Origin: Myxococcales bacterium
GTDB lineage: Bacteria > Myxococcota_A > Polyangia > Haliangiales > Haliangiaceae
Length of the DNA: 64,000 nt
Direction of reading: 5' to 3'
Assembly: GCA_016707895.1 (NCBI GenBank)
Contig: JADJGV010000005.1
Span: forward strand, 434,001-498,000
Position numbers and translations under genes: made by a program. The notes beneath the pieces were generated by a model. It did no database searches. It saw nothing but the letters and a program-made list of their open reading frames with translations, and was not told where the DNA came from. Shown piece by piece: positions 16,677 to 27,448 of this stretch (position 1 is its first letter; every line of letters begins with the position of its first letter).

Positions 16677-17657
16677 TCAGGGCGCCGCGAGCGCCGCGAC
16701 CCGGGTGCTGTCGAAGACGACGTAGGCGCCGCCAGCGACGAGCGCGATCGCGATCGGCGTCCCGCGCGGCTGCGCCGGCTCGGGCAGCCGCCAGGTCCAC
16801 ACCACCGCGCCGTCCTCGACGCCGACGACGTCGTCGTGGACCAGCGAGGCGTCGCGGCGCACGACCACGACCGCGCGCGCCGAGTCGCTGGCCGCGGCCA
16901 GGACCGCGAGGCCGTCGACGCGCACGCCGGCCACCTCGACGGTGCTGCGCCCGCCCTCGACCCGCTGGCACCACGGCGTGCCTTCGGCGGTGACGCCGCA
17001 GTCGGCGCCCGGCTCGGGCGGCGGCGCCACCGGCGGATCGCTGGAGATCGCGGCGGCCACGCCGGCGGGCAGGCTCACCGCCAGCGCGCACGCGTCGCGG
17101 CGGATCACGATCGTCGCGGCGTCGCCGCGCACCTGCCACGGCGCGGTCGAGCGCAGGCACGCCGCGGCGTCGGCGTCGGCGGCGTGGATCGCCCCGGCCG
17201 AGCGCGCGGCGATGTCGAGCGGATCGATCCGCGCGAAGCACGCCACGACCGAGCGCCCGGCGGCGACGCCGATCGGCTCGTCGCACGCCGACACCTCGAT
17301 GACGTCGTGGGGCGCCAGCACCAGCGGCGCCGCGAGATCGGGGCTAGCCGGGCGTCGCCACGCCACCGCGCCGGTGGCGACGTCGAGCGCGGCGAAGCCG
17401 ATCCGCGACGCCGCGACCAGCAGGCGATCACCGACGACGACCGGCGGGTGGACCACCCGATCGGGCGCGGTCAGGCCGGGGCCGAGGTCGACCACCCAGC
17501 GGGCGCGGGCGACGCCCACCGCCTCGGGCTCGGCGGCCAACGGCGGCGTGGCCAGCTTGCGCGGCGCGGGCGCCAGGATCCGGCCGGCGACCACCGCGGC
17601 CACGGTGGCCGCGCCGATCACCGCCGCGATCCGGATCGCCGTGCGTCGCGCGATCAT
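16677..17657 (-). CDS. Membrane-anchored PQQ-like beta-propeller protein
   Basis: The 326-residue product from ATG 17657 starts MIARRTAIRIAAVIGAATVAAVVAGR, a single N-terminal membrane anchor or uncleaved signal. The remainder shows propeller-like repeats such as 'VVGDRLLVAASRIGFAALDVATGAVAWRRP' (split over two strands), 'VRGDAATIVIRRDACALAVSLPAG' and a final 'GGAYVVFDSTRVAAL'. This is the pattern of PQQ-binding-like/BamB-type seven-bladed propellers, though the number of blades is unclear. Its ATG overlaps the glmU stop (ATGA), so it is translationally coupled to glmU. A direct role in cell-wall sugar metabolism does not follow from this. Confidence 0.6.
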   Translation of the reverse strand: MIARRTAIRIAAVIGAATVAAVVAGRILAPAPRKLATPPLAAEPEAVGVARARWVVDLGPGLTAPDRVVHPPVVVGDRLLVAASRIGFAALDVATGAVAWRRPASPDLAAPLVLAPHDVIEVSACDEPIGVAAGRSVVACFARIDPLDIAARSAGAIHAADADAAACLRSTAPWQVRGDAATIVIRRDACALAVSLPAGVAAAISSDPPVAPPPEPGADCGVTAEGTPWCQRVEGGRSTVEVAGVRVDGLAVLAAASDSARAVVVVRRDASLVHDDVVGVEDGAVVWTWRLPEPAQPRGTPIAIALVAGGAYVVFDSTRVAALAAP

Positions 17658-19093
17658 CCGTGGCCGTCGCCCTTGTCCTTCTTGCGCCGGCTCTGGGCCT
17701 CGCGGAAGCGATCGGCCCAGTCGTCGATGTTCACCTGCTTGGTGCGCGACAGCGCCAGCGCGCCGCGCGGCACGTCCTTGGTGATCGTCGAGCCCGAGCC
17801 GACGTACGCGTCGCGGCCGACGGTCACCGGCGCCACCAGCTGCGAGTCCGAGCCGATGAACGCGCCGGCCTCGATGGTGGTGTGGTGCTTGCTGAAGCCG
17901 TCGTAGTTGCAGGTGATGGTGCCAGCCCCGATGTTGGCCTTGGCGCCGATGGTGGCGTCGCCGAGGTACGACAGGTGGTTGGCCTTGGCGCCGGCCATCA
18001 GGTGCGCCTTCTTGGTCTCGACGAAGTTGCCGACCTTGACGTCGTCGTCGAGGACGGTCTTGGGCCGCAGGTGGGCGAACGGGCCGACCTCGGCGCGGGC
18101 GCCGATCGTCGCCTCGCTGGCCACCGTGTACGGCTTGAGGTATGCGCCGTTGGCGACGACGACGTCGGTCAGCACGCAGCCGGCGTCGAGCCGGGCGCCG
18201 TCGCCGACGCGGGTGCCGGCGCCGCGCAGGCACACGCCGGGGCCGAGCCACACGTCCTGGCCGATCGCGCCGACGTCGGCGTCGACGTAGGTCGCGGCCG
18301 GCGCCGCCATCGTCACGCCGGCGCGCATCAGCGCCTCGTTGATGCGGCGGCGGGCGGCGACGTCGACCGCGGCCAGGTCGACGCGGTCGTTGACGCCCGA
18401 GACCTCCTCGAACGGCGCGTCGATCGCGGTGGCGCCGCCGCGGGTGGCGGCGCGCGCGACCAGATCGGTCAGGTACAGCTCGCCCTTGGCGTTGTCGGCC
18501 CGGAGCGTGGCCAGATCCTTGCGCAGGTGGCCCAGGCGCACCGCGTAGAAGCCGGCGTTGGTGTCCTTGATCGCGCGCTCGGCCTCGGTGGCGTCGGCGT
18601 GCTCGACGATCCGCTGCAGCACGCCGGCGGCGTCGCGCACCAGCCGGCCGTAGGGCATCGCGCGGTCGGGCACCGTCGACAGCAGCGCCAGGCCGGCCGG
18701 GCTGGCCTCGCAGGCGGCGACCAGCTCGGCCACGCGCTCGGCGCGCAAGAGCGGCGCGTCGCCCGACAGGATCACGACGATGCGATCGTCGGGCTCGCGC
18801 TCAAGCGTCGGCAGCGCGCAGAGGACCGCGTGGCCGGTGCCCTTGGGCTCGGCCTGCAGCGCGACGTCGATGGCGCCGGCGCCGTAGCGCGCGTCGAGCA
18901 TCGCGCGGACGGTGTCGAACTGGTGGCCGAGGATCGCGACCACGCGCTGGGCGCCGGCGGCGCGGCCGGTCTCGACCGCCCACGCCAGCATCGGGCGCCC
19001 GGCGACCTCGTGGAGGACCTTGGCGCGGGCGCTCTTCATGCGGGTGCCGAGCCCCGCGGCCATGATGAGTACGATCGGAGACGGACGACTCAT
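17654..19093 (-). CDS. glmU: Bifunctional GlmU (GlcN-1-P acetyltransferase / GlcNAc-1-P uridyltransferase)
   Basis: GlmU makes UDP-GlcNAc, the precursor of peptidoglycan and lipopolysaccharide. The 479-residue product has the N-terminal pyrophosphorylase domain with 'VLIMAAGLGTRMKSARAKVL' (9-28) and 'LSGDAPLL', and the C-terminal left-handed beta-helix acetyltransferase domain with hexapeptide repeats ('YVDADVGAIGQDVWLGPGV', 'LDDDVKVGNFVETKKAHLMAG', 'ANIGAGTITCNYDG'). The motif 'GAGTITCNYDG' and 'YVGSGSTITKDV' are typical of the acetyl-CoA site. The last about 20 residues are Lys/Arg/Asp-rich. Length is slightly above E. coli GlmU (456). It leads a two-gene unit with the propeller protein. 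Confidence 0.95.
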   Translation of the reverse strand: MSRPSPIVLIMAAGLGTRMKSARAKVLHEVAGRPMLAWAVETGRAAGAQRVVAILGHQFDTVRAMLDARYGAGAIDVALQAEPKGTGHAVLCALPTLEREPDDRIVVILSGDAPLLRAERVAELVAACEASPAGLALLSTVPDRAMPYGRLVRDAAGVLQRIVEHADATEAERAIKDTNAGFYAVRLGHLRKDLATLRADNAKGELYLTDLVARAATRGGATAIDAPFEEVSGVNDRVDLAAVDVAARRRINEALMRAGVTMAAPAATYVDADVGAIGQDVWLGPGVCLRGAGTRVGDGARLDAGCVLTDVVVANGAYLKPYTVASEATIGARAEVGPFAHLRPKTVLDDDVKVGNFVETKKAHLMAGAKANHLSYLGDATIGAKANIGAGTITCNYDGFSKHHTTIEAGAFIGSDSQLVAPVTVGRDAYVGSGSTITKDVPRGALALSRTKQVNIDDWADRFREAQSRRKKDKGDGHG

Positions 19094-19144
19094 GAGGGCG
19101 GCACTGTACCAGAGCGGCCCCGAGCCTCCGACCGCTGCGGGCGC

Positions 19145-21850
19145 CTACGGGCCGGCGTCGCGCGGGGGGCCGGGCCGCGGCATCGGCCCGGCCTTCAGGT
19201 CGCCGGCGTCGACCACCTGGCCGGCGCTGACGGTGACGGTGTAGCCCAGGTCCGACGGCGCGCCGCCGGCCAGCGCGATCAGCCGCCAGGCGCCGGGCGC
19301 GACGGTGAGCTCGAAGCGGCCGTCGGCGTCGGTCATCGCCGGCGGGCCGTCGAAGCTGAACGAGCCGTGGCCGTCGCTGGGCCCGCCCGGGAGGTTGAGG
19401 ATGCTGGCGTCGGCCAGCGGCTGGCCGGCGGCGTCGAGCACGCGGCCGCGGATCGTCGCGTCGCCGACCAGCGCGATCGCCACCTCGACGGTGCCGCCGG
19501 CGGTGACCACCGCCTCGGCCGAGCCGCGGCCGGCCGGCGCGCGGGCGTCGACGGTGTAGCGGCCCGGCTCGAGCCGCTCGAGGCGGAACCGGCCGTCGGC
19601 GGCGCGCACCCGCTGGCGGTGGCCGCCGTCGCCGGGACCGGACGCGGCCAGCTCGACGGTGAAGTCGGTGGCCGGCGCGCCGGCGACGGTCACGACGCCG
19701 GCGATGGCGCCGAGCCCGCCCAGCGTGATGACCGCGCTGCCGCCGGTGGCCACGCCGTCGGTGCGGCCGTGCAGCGCGCCGCGATCGGCCTCGGCGACCA
19801 GGTCGTAGGTGCCGCGGCGCAGCCGGGCGATCTCGAAGCGGCCCTGCGCGTCGGTGAGCACCGGCGCGGCGCCGCCGGCGTCGTCCTCGCCGCGCATGAT
19901 CACCACCTGCGTCGTCGAGCTGCCGCCGGGGCCGTCGTCGTCGCCGCCGCGCGGGGGCAGCATCGCCTCGGGGCGCAGCGCCGCGCGCACCCAGGCGTCG
20001 GCCTTGGGCGCGCCGCTGGCGTCCTTGACCACGCCGCGGATGATGCCGTCGTCGAGCTCGACCGCCAGCGCGACGCCGCGCTTCTGCTCGTTGGCCGCGA
20101 GCTTGACCGTGGCCAGCGGCCCCGGCTTGCCGCCGACCGCGCGCAGCGCGCCGCCGCGCTCGTCGAGCACGCCCAGCGCGTAGCTGCCGGCGTCGAGGCC
20201 GCGCACCACGAAGCCGCCGTCGGCGCCGGTGATCACGCGATCGGCCGAGACCTCGACGCCGTTGACGATCACCCGGTTCTGCACCGCGCCGCCGCCGCGC
20301 ACCGACACCGTCACCCCGGCCAGCGGCGCGCCGTGTTGATCGCGCACGGCGCCGGCGATCGAGCCGCGCTCCTCGAGGCGGATCACCGCCTCGACCTCGC
20401 CGGCGGCCGGCACCTCGACCTCGACCTGGCCGCGCCGCCCGTCGCTGGCCTTGGCCGCGATGACGTGGTGGCCGGGCTTGATCGGCGACACCTGGAAGCG
20501 CCCGTCGGCGCCGCTCAGGCTGACGTCGCCGTCGGCGAACATCAGCGTGTCGAGCCCGCCGGGGCCGGCGTCGGGGTCGACGCTGATCGTCGCCTCGGTC
20601 GGCGGCTCGACGCGCCCGACCACGCGCGGCGACGCGGCGAGCTTGATGACGACGTCGGTGACCGGGCGATCGGCGACGACGAGCTGCTGCGGCGTCGCCG
20701 GCTGGTGGTCGTGGTGCGACGCCATCACGCGGTACTTGCCGGGCTCGACGCCCAGCACACGGAACCCGCCGTCGGCGTCGGTGGTCGCGGCCTCGGCGCT
20801 GGTCGCCGCCAGCAGCACCACCGCGGCGCCGGCGATGCCGCGATCGCGCTCGTCGACCACCCGGCCGGCGACGTACGGCGCGGCCTCGATCCACAGCTCG
20901 ACGCTGGTCACCGCCTCGCCGATGCCGATCGTGGCCAGGAGCGGCTCGCGCGAGCGTCGGCCGTCGGCCGGGACCTGGGCGGTCAGGCGCAGCGCGCCGG
21001 GCGGCAGGCCGGTCAGCCGGAACCGCCCGGCTGGATCGCTGGGCGTCGCGCGGTGGCGGCCGCCGCCGCCGAGGAACCCCAGCCGCTCGCCCTCGGCCGA
21101 CACCTCGGCGCCGGCGACGACCGCGCCGGACGCGACGTCCTTGACCACGCCCTCGATCACGCCGCCCGGCACCAGCCGCAGGTCGACGGTCAGCTCGGCG
21201 GCCGCCAGCTCGATCGTCGTCGCCGCGCGCAGGTAGTCGTCGTGCTCGGCGGCGACGCCGTAGCTGCCGGGCGGCAGCGACAGGCGGTAGCGGCCGTCGC
21301 GATCGGTGAGCGTCGCGGCGCTGGTCTGGCCCTGGTCGAGCGGGCCGCGGCGGCGCGCGGCGCTGACCACCGCGCCCTCGATCGGGCCGCCGATCGCGTC
21401 GCTGATCGTGCCGACCACCGCGGTGCCGCCGGGGCTCAGCGTGACGTCGACCCGGGTGGCCTCGCCAGCGCGCACCGCCACCGCGTCGTCCTGGTGCGGC
21501 ACGAAGCCCGGCGCCGCCGCGACGACGCGGTAGTCGCCGGCCGCGAGCTCGGCCACCTCGAACGTGCCGTCGCCTCGCGCGGCGACCGTCTGCGGCCCGT
21601 CGTCGCCGTCGACGCGGACGACCGCGCCGGCGATCGCCGCGCCCGCGGCGTCGTGGACCCGCCCCTCGATCCGCCCCGGCTTCACCACCGCCGTCGCGGC
21701 TGCGGTCGCGGTCGCGGTCGCCGTCGCGGTCGCGGTCGCGGTCGACGTCGGTGTCGCGGCCCGGGGCCGGTCGTCGCCGCGGCCCTTCCACCACCAGAAC
21801 GCCACCACCAGCACCACGACGGCCAGGACCCCGAGCGCGATTCGTCTCAC
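19145..21850 (-). CDS. Large CarboxypepD_reg repeat protein, membrane-anchored
   Basis: 901 residues. N-terminus MRRIALGVLAVVVLVVAFWWWKGRG is an uncleaved signal/anchor. A (Thr-Ala)n linker (about 32-54), encoded by a hexanucleotide repeat, precedes a chain of about ten domains of the carboxypeptidase-regulatory-like/SpaA-like beta-sandwich type. Each has a 'G.V.D..G.P...A.V' start and a 'DG.F....L..G.Y.V.A' end; good examples are 'GRVHDAAGAAIAGAVVRV', 'DGTFEVAELAAGDYRVVA', 'DAQGRFEIARLRRGTYDLVA' and 'GRVLDAAGQPLADASIL'. Such proteins form elongated periplasmic or surface stalks. The C-terminus is Pro/Gly-rich with no anchor or sorting motif. Specific function unknown. Confidence 0.8.
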   Translation of the reverse strand: MRRIALGVLAVVVLVVAFWWWKGRGDDRPRAATPTSTATATATATATATAAATAVVKPGRIEGRVHDAAGAAIAGAVVRVDGDDGPQTVAARGDGTFEVAELAAGDYRVVAAAPGFVPHQDDAVAVRAGEATRVDVTLSPGGTAVVGTISDAIGGPIEGAVVSAARRRGPLDQGQTSAATLTDRDGRYRLSLPPGSYGVAAEHDDYLRAATTIELAAAELTVDLRLVPGGVIEGVVKDVASGAVVAGAEVSAEGERLGFLGGGGRHRATPSDPAGRFRLTGLPPGALRLTAQVPADGRRSREPLLATIGIGEAVTSVELWIEAAPYVAGRVVDERDRGIAGAAVVLLAATSAEAATTDADGGFRVLGVEPGKYRVMASHHDHQPATPQQLVVADRPVTDVVIKLAASPRVVGRVEPPTEATISVDPDAGPGGLDTLMFADGDVSLSGADGRFQVSPIKPGHHVIAAKASDGRRGQVEVEVPAAGEVEAVIRLEERGSIAGAVRDQHGAPLAGVTVSVRGGGAVQNRVIVNGVEVSADRVITGADGGFVVRGLDAGSYALGVLDERGGALRAVGGKPGPLATVKLAANEQKRGVALAVELDDGIIRGVVKDASGAPKADAWVRAALRPEAMLPPRGGDDDGPGGSSTTQVVIMRGEDDAGGAAPVLTDAQGRFEIARLRRGTYDLVAEADRGALHGRTDGVATGGSAVITLGGLGAIAGVVTVAGAPATDFTVELAASGPGDGGHRQRVRAADGRFRLERLEPGRYTVDARAPAGRGSAEAVVTAGGTVEVAIALVGDATIRGRVLDAAGQPLADASILNLPGGPSDGHGSFSFDGPPAMTDADGRFELTVAPGAWRLIALAGGAPSDLGYTVTVSAGQVVDAGDLKAGPMPRPGPPRDAGP
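21692..21757 (-). repeat. GTCGCG hexanucleotide tandem repeat
   Basis: Near-perfect tandem copies of GTCGCG, with a few substitutions, code for the Thr-Ala repeat linker in the CarboxypepD_reg protein. Changes in copy number would keep the frame and alter only linker length between membrane anchor and first domain. Confidence 0.7.
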
Positions 21851-21899
21851 GGGGCCATGCTACCGGAGCGGCGGGCGATCTATTCCGCGGCGGCCGGCG

Positions 21900-22352
21900 T
21901 CAACGGCTCACCGCCAGCCACGCCGCAGCCCGCACCTCGGGGTCCTCGTCGCCGAGCAGCCGGTGCAGCACCCGCTGGTCGAGCGTCGACGAGCGCCGCA
22001 CCCAGGCGGCCCGGGCCGCGGCGGCGCGGACGTCGGGGCTGGGGTCCGAGGCCAGGTGCTCGATCACCGCCTGCTCACCGGGCAGCGGGAACGACCACGC
22101 CAGCGCCTGGGCCAGCTGCTGCCGCTCGTGCAATTCCGGCGACAGCGCCAGCTCGGCGGCGGCGCCCATCGACTCGATCGACGGCAGGTGGGCCAGGCGC
22201 CGCGCGAGGCCGCGGGCCTCGGGATCGGCGGCGGGCGCGGGCTCGGTGGCGGCGATGGCGGTGGCCGGCGCGGCGGTGGCGAGCCCGGCGATCGTGAGGT
22301 TGGAGACGAGCGCGCGCAGGCGCGCCCACGACTTGTGGTTGCGATCGGACAT
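21900..22352 (-). CDS. Exported HEAT-repeat-like protein
   Basis: 150 residues, start ATG 22352 with GGAGG eight bases upstream. The N-terminus has a charged start, then 'LTIAGLATAAPATAIAA', a plausible signal or membrane segment. The rest is alpha-helical with HEAT/PBS-type motifs near the end: 'HLASDPSPDVRAAAARAAW' and 'LLGDEDPEVRAAAWLAVSR', each a 'D.(D/S)P.VR.AAA' unit as in EvaB/PBS lyase-type repeats. Such modules bind other proteins. It lies between a stalk-type protein and a small exported protein on the same strand. Confidence 0.65.
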   Translation of the reverse strand: MSDRNHKSWARLRALVSNLTIAGLATAAPATAIAATEPAPAADPEARGLARRLAHLPSIESMGAAAELALSPELHERQQLAQALAWSFPLPGEQAVIEHLASDPSPDVRAAAARAAWVRRSSTLDQRVLHRLLGDEDPEVRAAAWLAVSR

Positions 22353-22440
22353 GACGGAGACCTCCGCCCGACGAGCGGGCAGCGACGTGAGGGCGCGCTC
22401 GCAGCGCGAGCACGCGGGACGACCTAGGGTTGGGCGTCGA

Positions 22441-22767
22441 TCACGTCGGCGGGGAGGTCTTGGGCGCGCGCGGCAGCACCGCGGCGGCCGGCGGCGGCCC
22501 GGCGATCGCGAAGCGCGCGGCCTCGCGCACCGGCACCCGCGGCGGCGGCGGCAGCGTTGGGGCGGCCCACACCGCGGCGGTCACCTGGGTGGCCGAGCCC
22601 GCCAGCGCCGCGCGCACCGCGCCCGGCAGGGTCAGCGGCGCGTCGACATCGACGGGGCTGCCGTCGCAGCACCAGCGGCACGGCGCCTCGCGCTCGGCCA
22701 TCGCCGCGGTCGCCGGCGCGGCGGCGCTGCAGACGATCGCTGCGAGCAGAAGGCGCACCGCGGCCAT
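22441..22767 (-). CDS. Small exported hypothetical protein
   Basis: A 108-residue product starting MAAVRLLLAAIVCSAAAPATAAMAERE, with a typical signal peptide cleaved near AtaA. Mature part has a CRWCC cluster and ends in a Pro/Ala-rich tail. No family recognised. The start was set at 22767 because 12 upstream residues do not fit the signal. Lies 88 bases upstream of the HEAT-repeat gene on the same strand. Confidence 0.5.
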   Translation of the reverse strand: MAAVRLLLAAIVCSAAAPATAAMAEREAPCRWCCDGSPVDVDAPLTLPGAVRAALAGSATQVTAAVWAAPTLPPPPRVPVREAARFAIAGPPPAAAVLPRAPKTSPPT

Positions 22768-22825
22768 GGGCTGCACCGTGGTCACGCCCGCGCGGACCGT
22801 CAAGCCCCGAAATCGCGGCGGCCGA

Positions 22826-24298
22826 TCACGACGGGGCGCGCAGATCGGCGCCCGGCGGCGGCCCGAACCGCAGCCGGATGGCCCGGCCGCGGTGGGTGAA
22901 GATCCGGCGCAGCTCGCCGGCGACCATCAGCGTGTTGGCCACCGCGCCCAGCGGGCCCAGCGGCGGCGCGTAGTGCACGGTGTCGATCATGATCGTGCGA
23001 TCGCCGTCGGCCTCGAAGCGGTGCTCGTGCCACCAGCAGGCGTACGGCCCGCGCGCCTGGGAGTCGACGAAGCGGGCGCGGCCGCCGGCCGGCGGCTCCC
23101 ACGCGTCGATCACCGTGCGCCACGCCATCGGCACGCCGCTGGCGCGGATGCGGTAGTCGATCTCCGCGCCGGCGGCCATCGCGATCGGCGTCGGCGTGAC
23201 GATCGTGAACCCCATGTCGGGCGGCGTGATCGCACCGAGGTTCTCGGCGGCGCAGAAGAACGCGAACACCTCGGCCAGCGGGCGATCGATCACGGTGCGC
23301 GCGGTCAGCGTGTAGCGCGGCGGGCGCGCGGCGAGGTAGGCCGAGGTCGGCAGCGCCGCCGGGGCCCGGGCCAGCTGGACCGCGTCGGGGGCGCCGCGCA
23401 CCGCCTCGGCGATCGCTGCGTCGAGCGACGGCCAGGCCCACGCGAAGCCGACCCGCTGCAGCGCGGCGGGGACCACCCGCTGCCCCCCCAGCACCAGCGC
23501 CGCGCGGGCGCCGAGCGCGAGCCGCACGCCAAACCGCGGCGCCGGCAGCCACGCCGGGCGGTGCAACGCTGCACCGATGCTGGTCGCCATCGCGCGGTTG
23601 GTGACCGGCGTCGGCGCCACCAGGTTGACCGCGCCGTCGAGCGCCGCGTCGGTCGCGCAGCGCACCAGCGCCTCGACCGCGTCGTCGAGGTGGATCCACG
23701 ACACCCACTGATCGCCGCGCCCGATCGGCCCGCCCAGGCCCCAGCGGAACAGCGGCCGCATCGTCGCCAGCGCGCCGCCCTCGCCGCCGATGACGACGCC
23801 GATGCGGGCCCGCACGACCCGCTCGCAGCGCGGCCGCGCGGCCTCGGCGGCGGCCTCCCAGTCGCGGCACAGCTCGGCGGCGAAGTCGGCGCCGGGGGCC
23901 GCGGTCTCGTCGACGAGCTCGTCGCCGCGGTCGCCGTACCAGCCGATCGCGCTGGCCGAGACCAGCGCCGGCAGCGGGCGCGGGCGGGTGGCGATGGCGT
24001 CGGCCAGCCGGCGGGTCAGGTCGACGCGGCTGGCGCGCAGCGCGGCCTTGCGCGCCGCGGTCCAGCGGCGCTCGAGGATGCCCTCGCCCGCGAGGTTGAT
24101 GATCGCGTCGGCGGCGTGGACCGCGCGGGTGACCGCCAGGTCGTCGGCCAGCGCCACCACCGTCGGGTGAGCTCCGAGCACGCCGCGGGCGGCGACCGGG
24201 TCGCGCACCAGCGCCACGACGTGGTGGCCGTCACGGGCCAGCCGCAACACCAGGGCCCGGCCCAGGAACCCCGTCGCACCGGTGATCGCGAAGCGCAT
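22826..24298 (-). CDS. TIGR01777-family SDR epimerase fused to SRPBCC domain
   Basis: 490 residues. The N-terminal part (about 1-300) is an NAD(P)-binding epimerase of the YfcH/TIGR01777 family: 'MRFAITGATGFLGRALVLRL' (Rossmann), 'DAIINLAGEGILERRWTAARK', 'SASAIGWYGDRGDE', 'QWVSWIHLDDAVEAL', and a DUF1731-type end 'QRVVPAALQRVGFAW'. The C-terminal part (about 325-490) is an SRPBCC/START-like ligand-binding domain with 'FAFFCAAENLGAITPPDMGFTI' split by a turn and 'WWHEHRFEADGDRTIMID'. The same fusion occurs in other bacteria. Substrate unknown, probably a hydrophobic ligand held by the SRPBCC cavity. Divergent from the NtrC-like regulator. Confidence 0.85.
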   Translation of the reverse strand: MRFAITGATGFLGRALVLRLARDGHHVVALVRDPVAARGVLGAHPTVVALADDLAVTRAVHAADAIINLAGEGILERRWTAARKAALRASRVDLTRRLADAIATRPRPLPALVSASAIGWYGDRGDELVDETAAPGADFAAELCRDWEAAAEAARPRCERVVRARIGVVIGGEGGALATMRPLFRWGLGGPIGRGDQWVSWIHLDDAVEALVRCATDAALDGAVNLVAPTPVTNRAMATSIGAALHRPAWLPAPRFGVRLALGARAALVLGGQRVVPAALQRVGFAWAWPSLDAAIAEAVRGAPDAVQLARAPAALPTSAYLAARPPRYTLTARTVIDRPLAEVFAFFCAAENLGAITPPDMGFTIVTPTPIAMAAGAEIDYRIRASGVPMAWRTVIDAWEPPAGGRARFVDSQARGPYACWWHEHRFEADGDRTIMIDTVHYAPPLGPLGAVANTLMVAGELRRIFTHRGRAIRLRFGPPPGADLRAPS

Positions 24299-24385
24299 AC
24301 CGGGTTCGATGCCGCGGCGTGCGCGGGGTTACCGGGGCCCCGGCCCGGGCCGCGCCGCCGTCGACAGCGCCGGGGCCGCCGTGGT

Positions 24386-25918
<1,533 letters not shown>

Positions 25919-27394
25919 TCACGGGATGACGCACAGCTCGGCGACGCACGCGCCGCCGGGGCCCTGGCAGGTCAGGCCGACGGCGCACGCGTCGACGCAC
26001 GGCTGATCGCGGGCGGGGATGGGCTGGCAGGTGGCGCCGGTCGGGCCGACCGCGCACGCGCTGCCGACCCGGCACTCGTTGCCGGCCGAGCACCCGGCGC
26101 CGTCGGCGCGGCGGGTCGCGCAGTGGCCGGTCGCGAAGTCGCAGAAGGTGTCGGCGCCGCAGGTGCGATCGTTGGTGCACGCCGCGCCGGCGCCGCCGAT
26201 CGCGACGCACACGCTGCCGCTGGCGCCGAAGTCGCAGCCGAGGCCGGCGCCGCACAGATAGTCGGGCGGGTTCAGGTAGCACTCCTGGCCGAGCCCGGGG
26301 CCGGGCTGGCAGGTGTTGTCGCTGGGCCGGCAGCCCAGCCCGTCGGCGCAGAAGCGCGCGCCGACCGCGCAGGTCTCGCCCAGGCCGGGCAGCCGCGCGC
26401 AGGTGCCGACGCCGTCGGCGCAGGTGAGGCCGTCGGCGCAGGCCGCGCCGTCGAGGCACGGCTGGCCCTCGGTCGGCAGCGCCACGCAGGTCATCGACGC
26501 GTCGGCGCAGCCGAGCCCGGCCGCGCACGCGCCGTCGGTGCACGCCGCGCCCGGCCCCGCGGGATCGTCGCAGGTGCGGGTCTCGGGCGTGCGGCCGCAC
26601 GCGCGCAGGTTGCCGCACGCGCCGGGGCCGTCGCAGCCGTCGCCGAGCGCGGTGGCGGCGACGCAGGCGGCGCCGTCGCAGGTCAGCCCGGCCTGGCACT
26701 GCGCGCTGGCGGTGCAGCCCGCGGCCAGCGGCAGCGGCGCGGCGCAGCGGCCGGCGGGATCGCACACCAGGCCGTCGGCGCACGCGCGCGCGTCGGTGCA
26801 GCTCGCGCCGAGCGCGGCCGGCGGCGCGCAGCGATCGGCGTCGCAGCGCAGGCCCGGGGCGCACAGCCCGTTCAGGCACGCCGCGCCGTCGCCGGGCAAC
26901 GCGGTGCAGGTGGACGCGGCCTCGCCTGGCGCGCACACGCCGTCGGCCGTCGGGCCGCAGAACGCCAGCCCGCCGCCGGCCAGCTCGCACGCCTCGCCGA
27001 TCGCCGCGGTCGACACCACGAACGCGTCGCACGCCGCCGGCAGCGGGCCGCTGCCGTCGTGGGCCAGCTCGCAGCGCGCGGCCATGGCGGTGATCGCGGC
27101 CAGGCACGCGGCCACGTTGGGCTCGTCGAAGCGGGCCCGCCCGGCCGCGACGTCGGGGCCGACCTGGGCCTCCAGCCCGGCGGTGCAGCTCGCGGCGCGC
27201 GCGGCGACGCAGCCGGCGGCGTCGTAGGGCCGCAGGTCGAAGCGACAGGCGCACGCCTCGAGGCCGGCGCAGATGCGCTCGGACACCGCCTGGCAGAACG
27301 CCGCCGGCGTGGTGGTGGTGGCGCCGCCGTCGTCGCCGCCGCAGGCGAGGAGCAGCAGGGCAGGGGCGAGGCAGGTCAGCGCGCGGGTCGGCAC
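25919..27394 (-). CDS. Cys-rich lipoprotein (Dickkopf-N/EGF-like repeats)
   Basis: 491 residues, starting MPTRALTCLAPALLLLACGGDD: lipoprotein signal with Cys18. After an N-terminal helical part there are about eight short Cys-rich repeats of the form 'G..C....C..GL.C......C', e.g. 'GAACLNGLCAPGLRCDADRC' and 'GASCTDARACADGLVCDPAG'. This is the Dickkopf N-terminal Cys-rich type common in myxobacterial secreted proteins. The Cys pattern suggests many disulfides and a surface location. Its stop codon abuts the stop of the converging sigma-54 regulator gene (TGATCA). Function unknown. Confidence 0.8.
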   Translation of the reverse strand: MPTRALTCLAPALLLLACGGDDGGATTTTPAAFCQAVSERICAGLEACACRFDLRPYDAAGCVAARAASCTAGLEAQVGPDVAAGRARFDEPNVAACLAAITAMAARCELAHDGSGPLPAACDAFVVSTAAIGEACELAGGGLAFCGPTADGVCAPGEAASTCTALPGDGAACLNGLCAPGLRCDADRCAPPAALGASCTDARACADGLVCDPAGRCAAPLPLAAGCTASAQCQAGLTCDGAACVAATALGDGCDGPGACGNLRACGRTPETRTCDDPAGPGAACTDGACAAGLGCADASMTCVALPTEGQPCLDGAACADGLTCADGVGTCARLPGLGETCAVGARFCADGLGCRPSDNTCQPGPGLGQECYLNPPDYLCGAGLGCDFGASGSVCVAIGGAGAACTNDRTCGADTFCDFATGHCATRRADGAGCSAGNECRVGSACAVGPTGATCQPIPARDQPCVDACAVGLTCQGPGGACVAELCVIP

Positions 27395-27448
27395 CGCCGA
27401 CGGATACCACCGCCGCGCCCGGGGGTCACCTGCGGCCGCGCTCGCGGA

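Noticed and set aside
17660..22297. A 1545-residue open frame on the plus strand opposite glmU and the CarboxypepD_reg gene
   Set aside because: It has only Arg/Gly/His-rich low-complexity sequence and lies opposite well-supported genes; long antisense frames are expected at this GC content.
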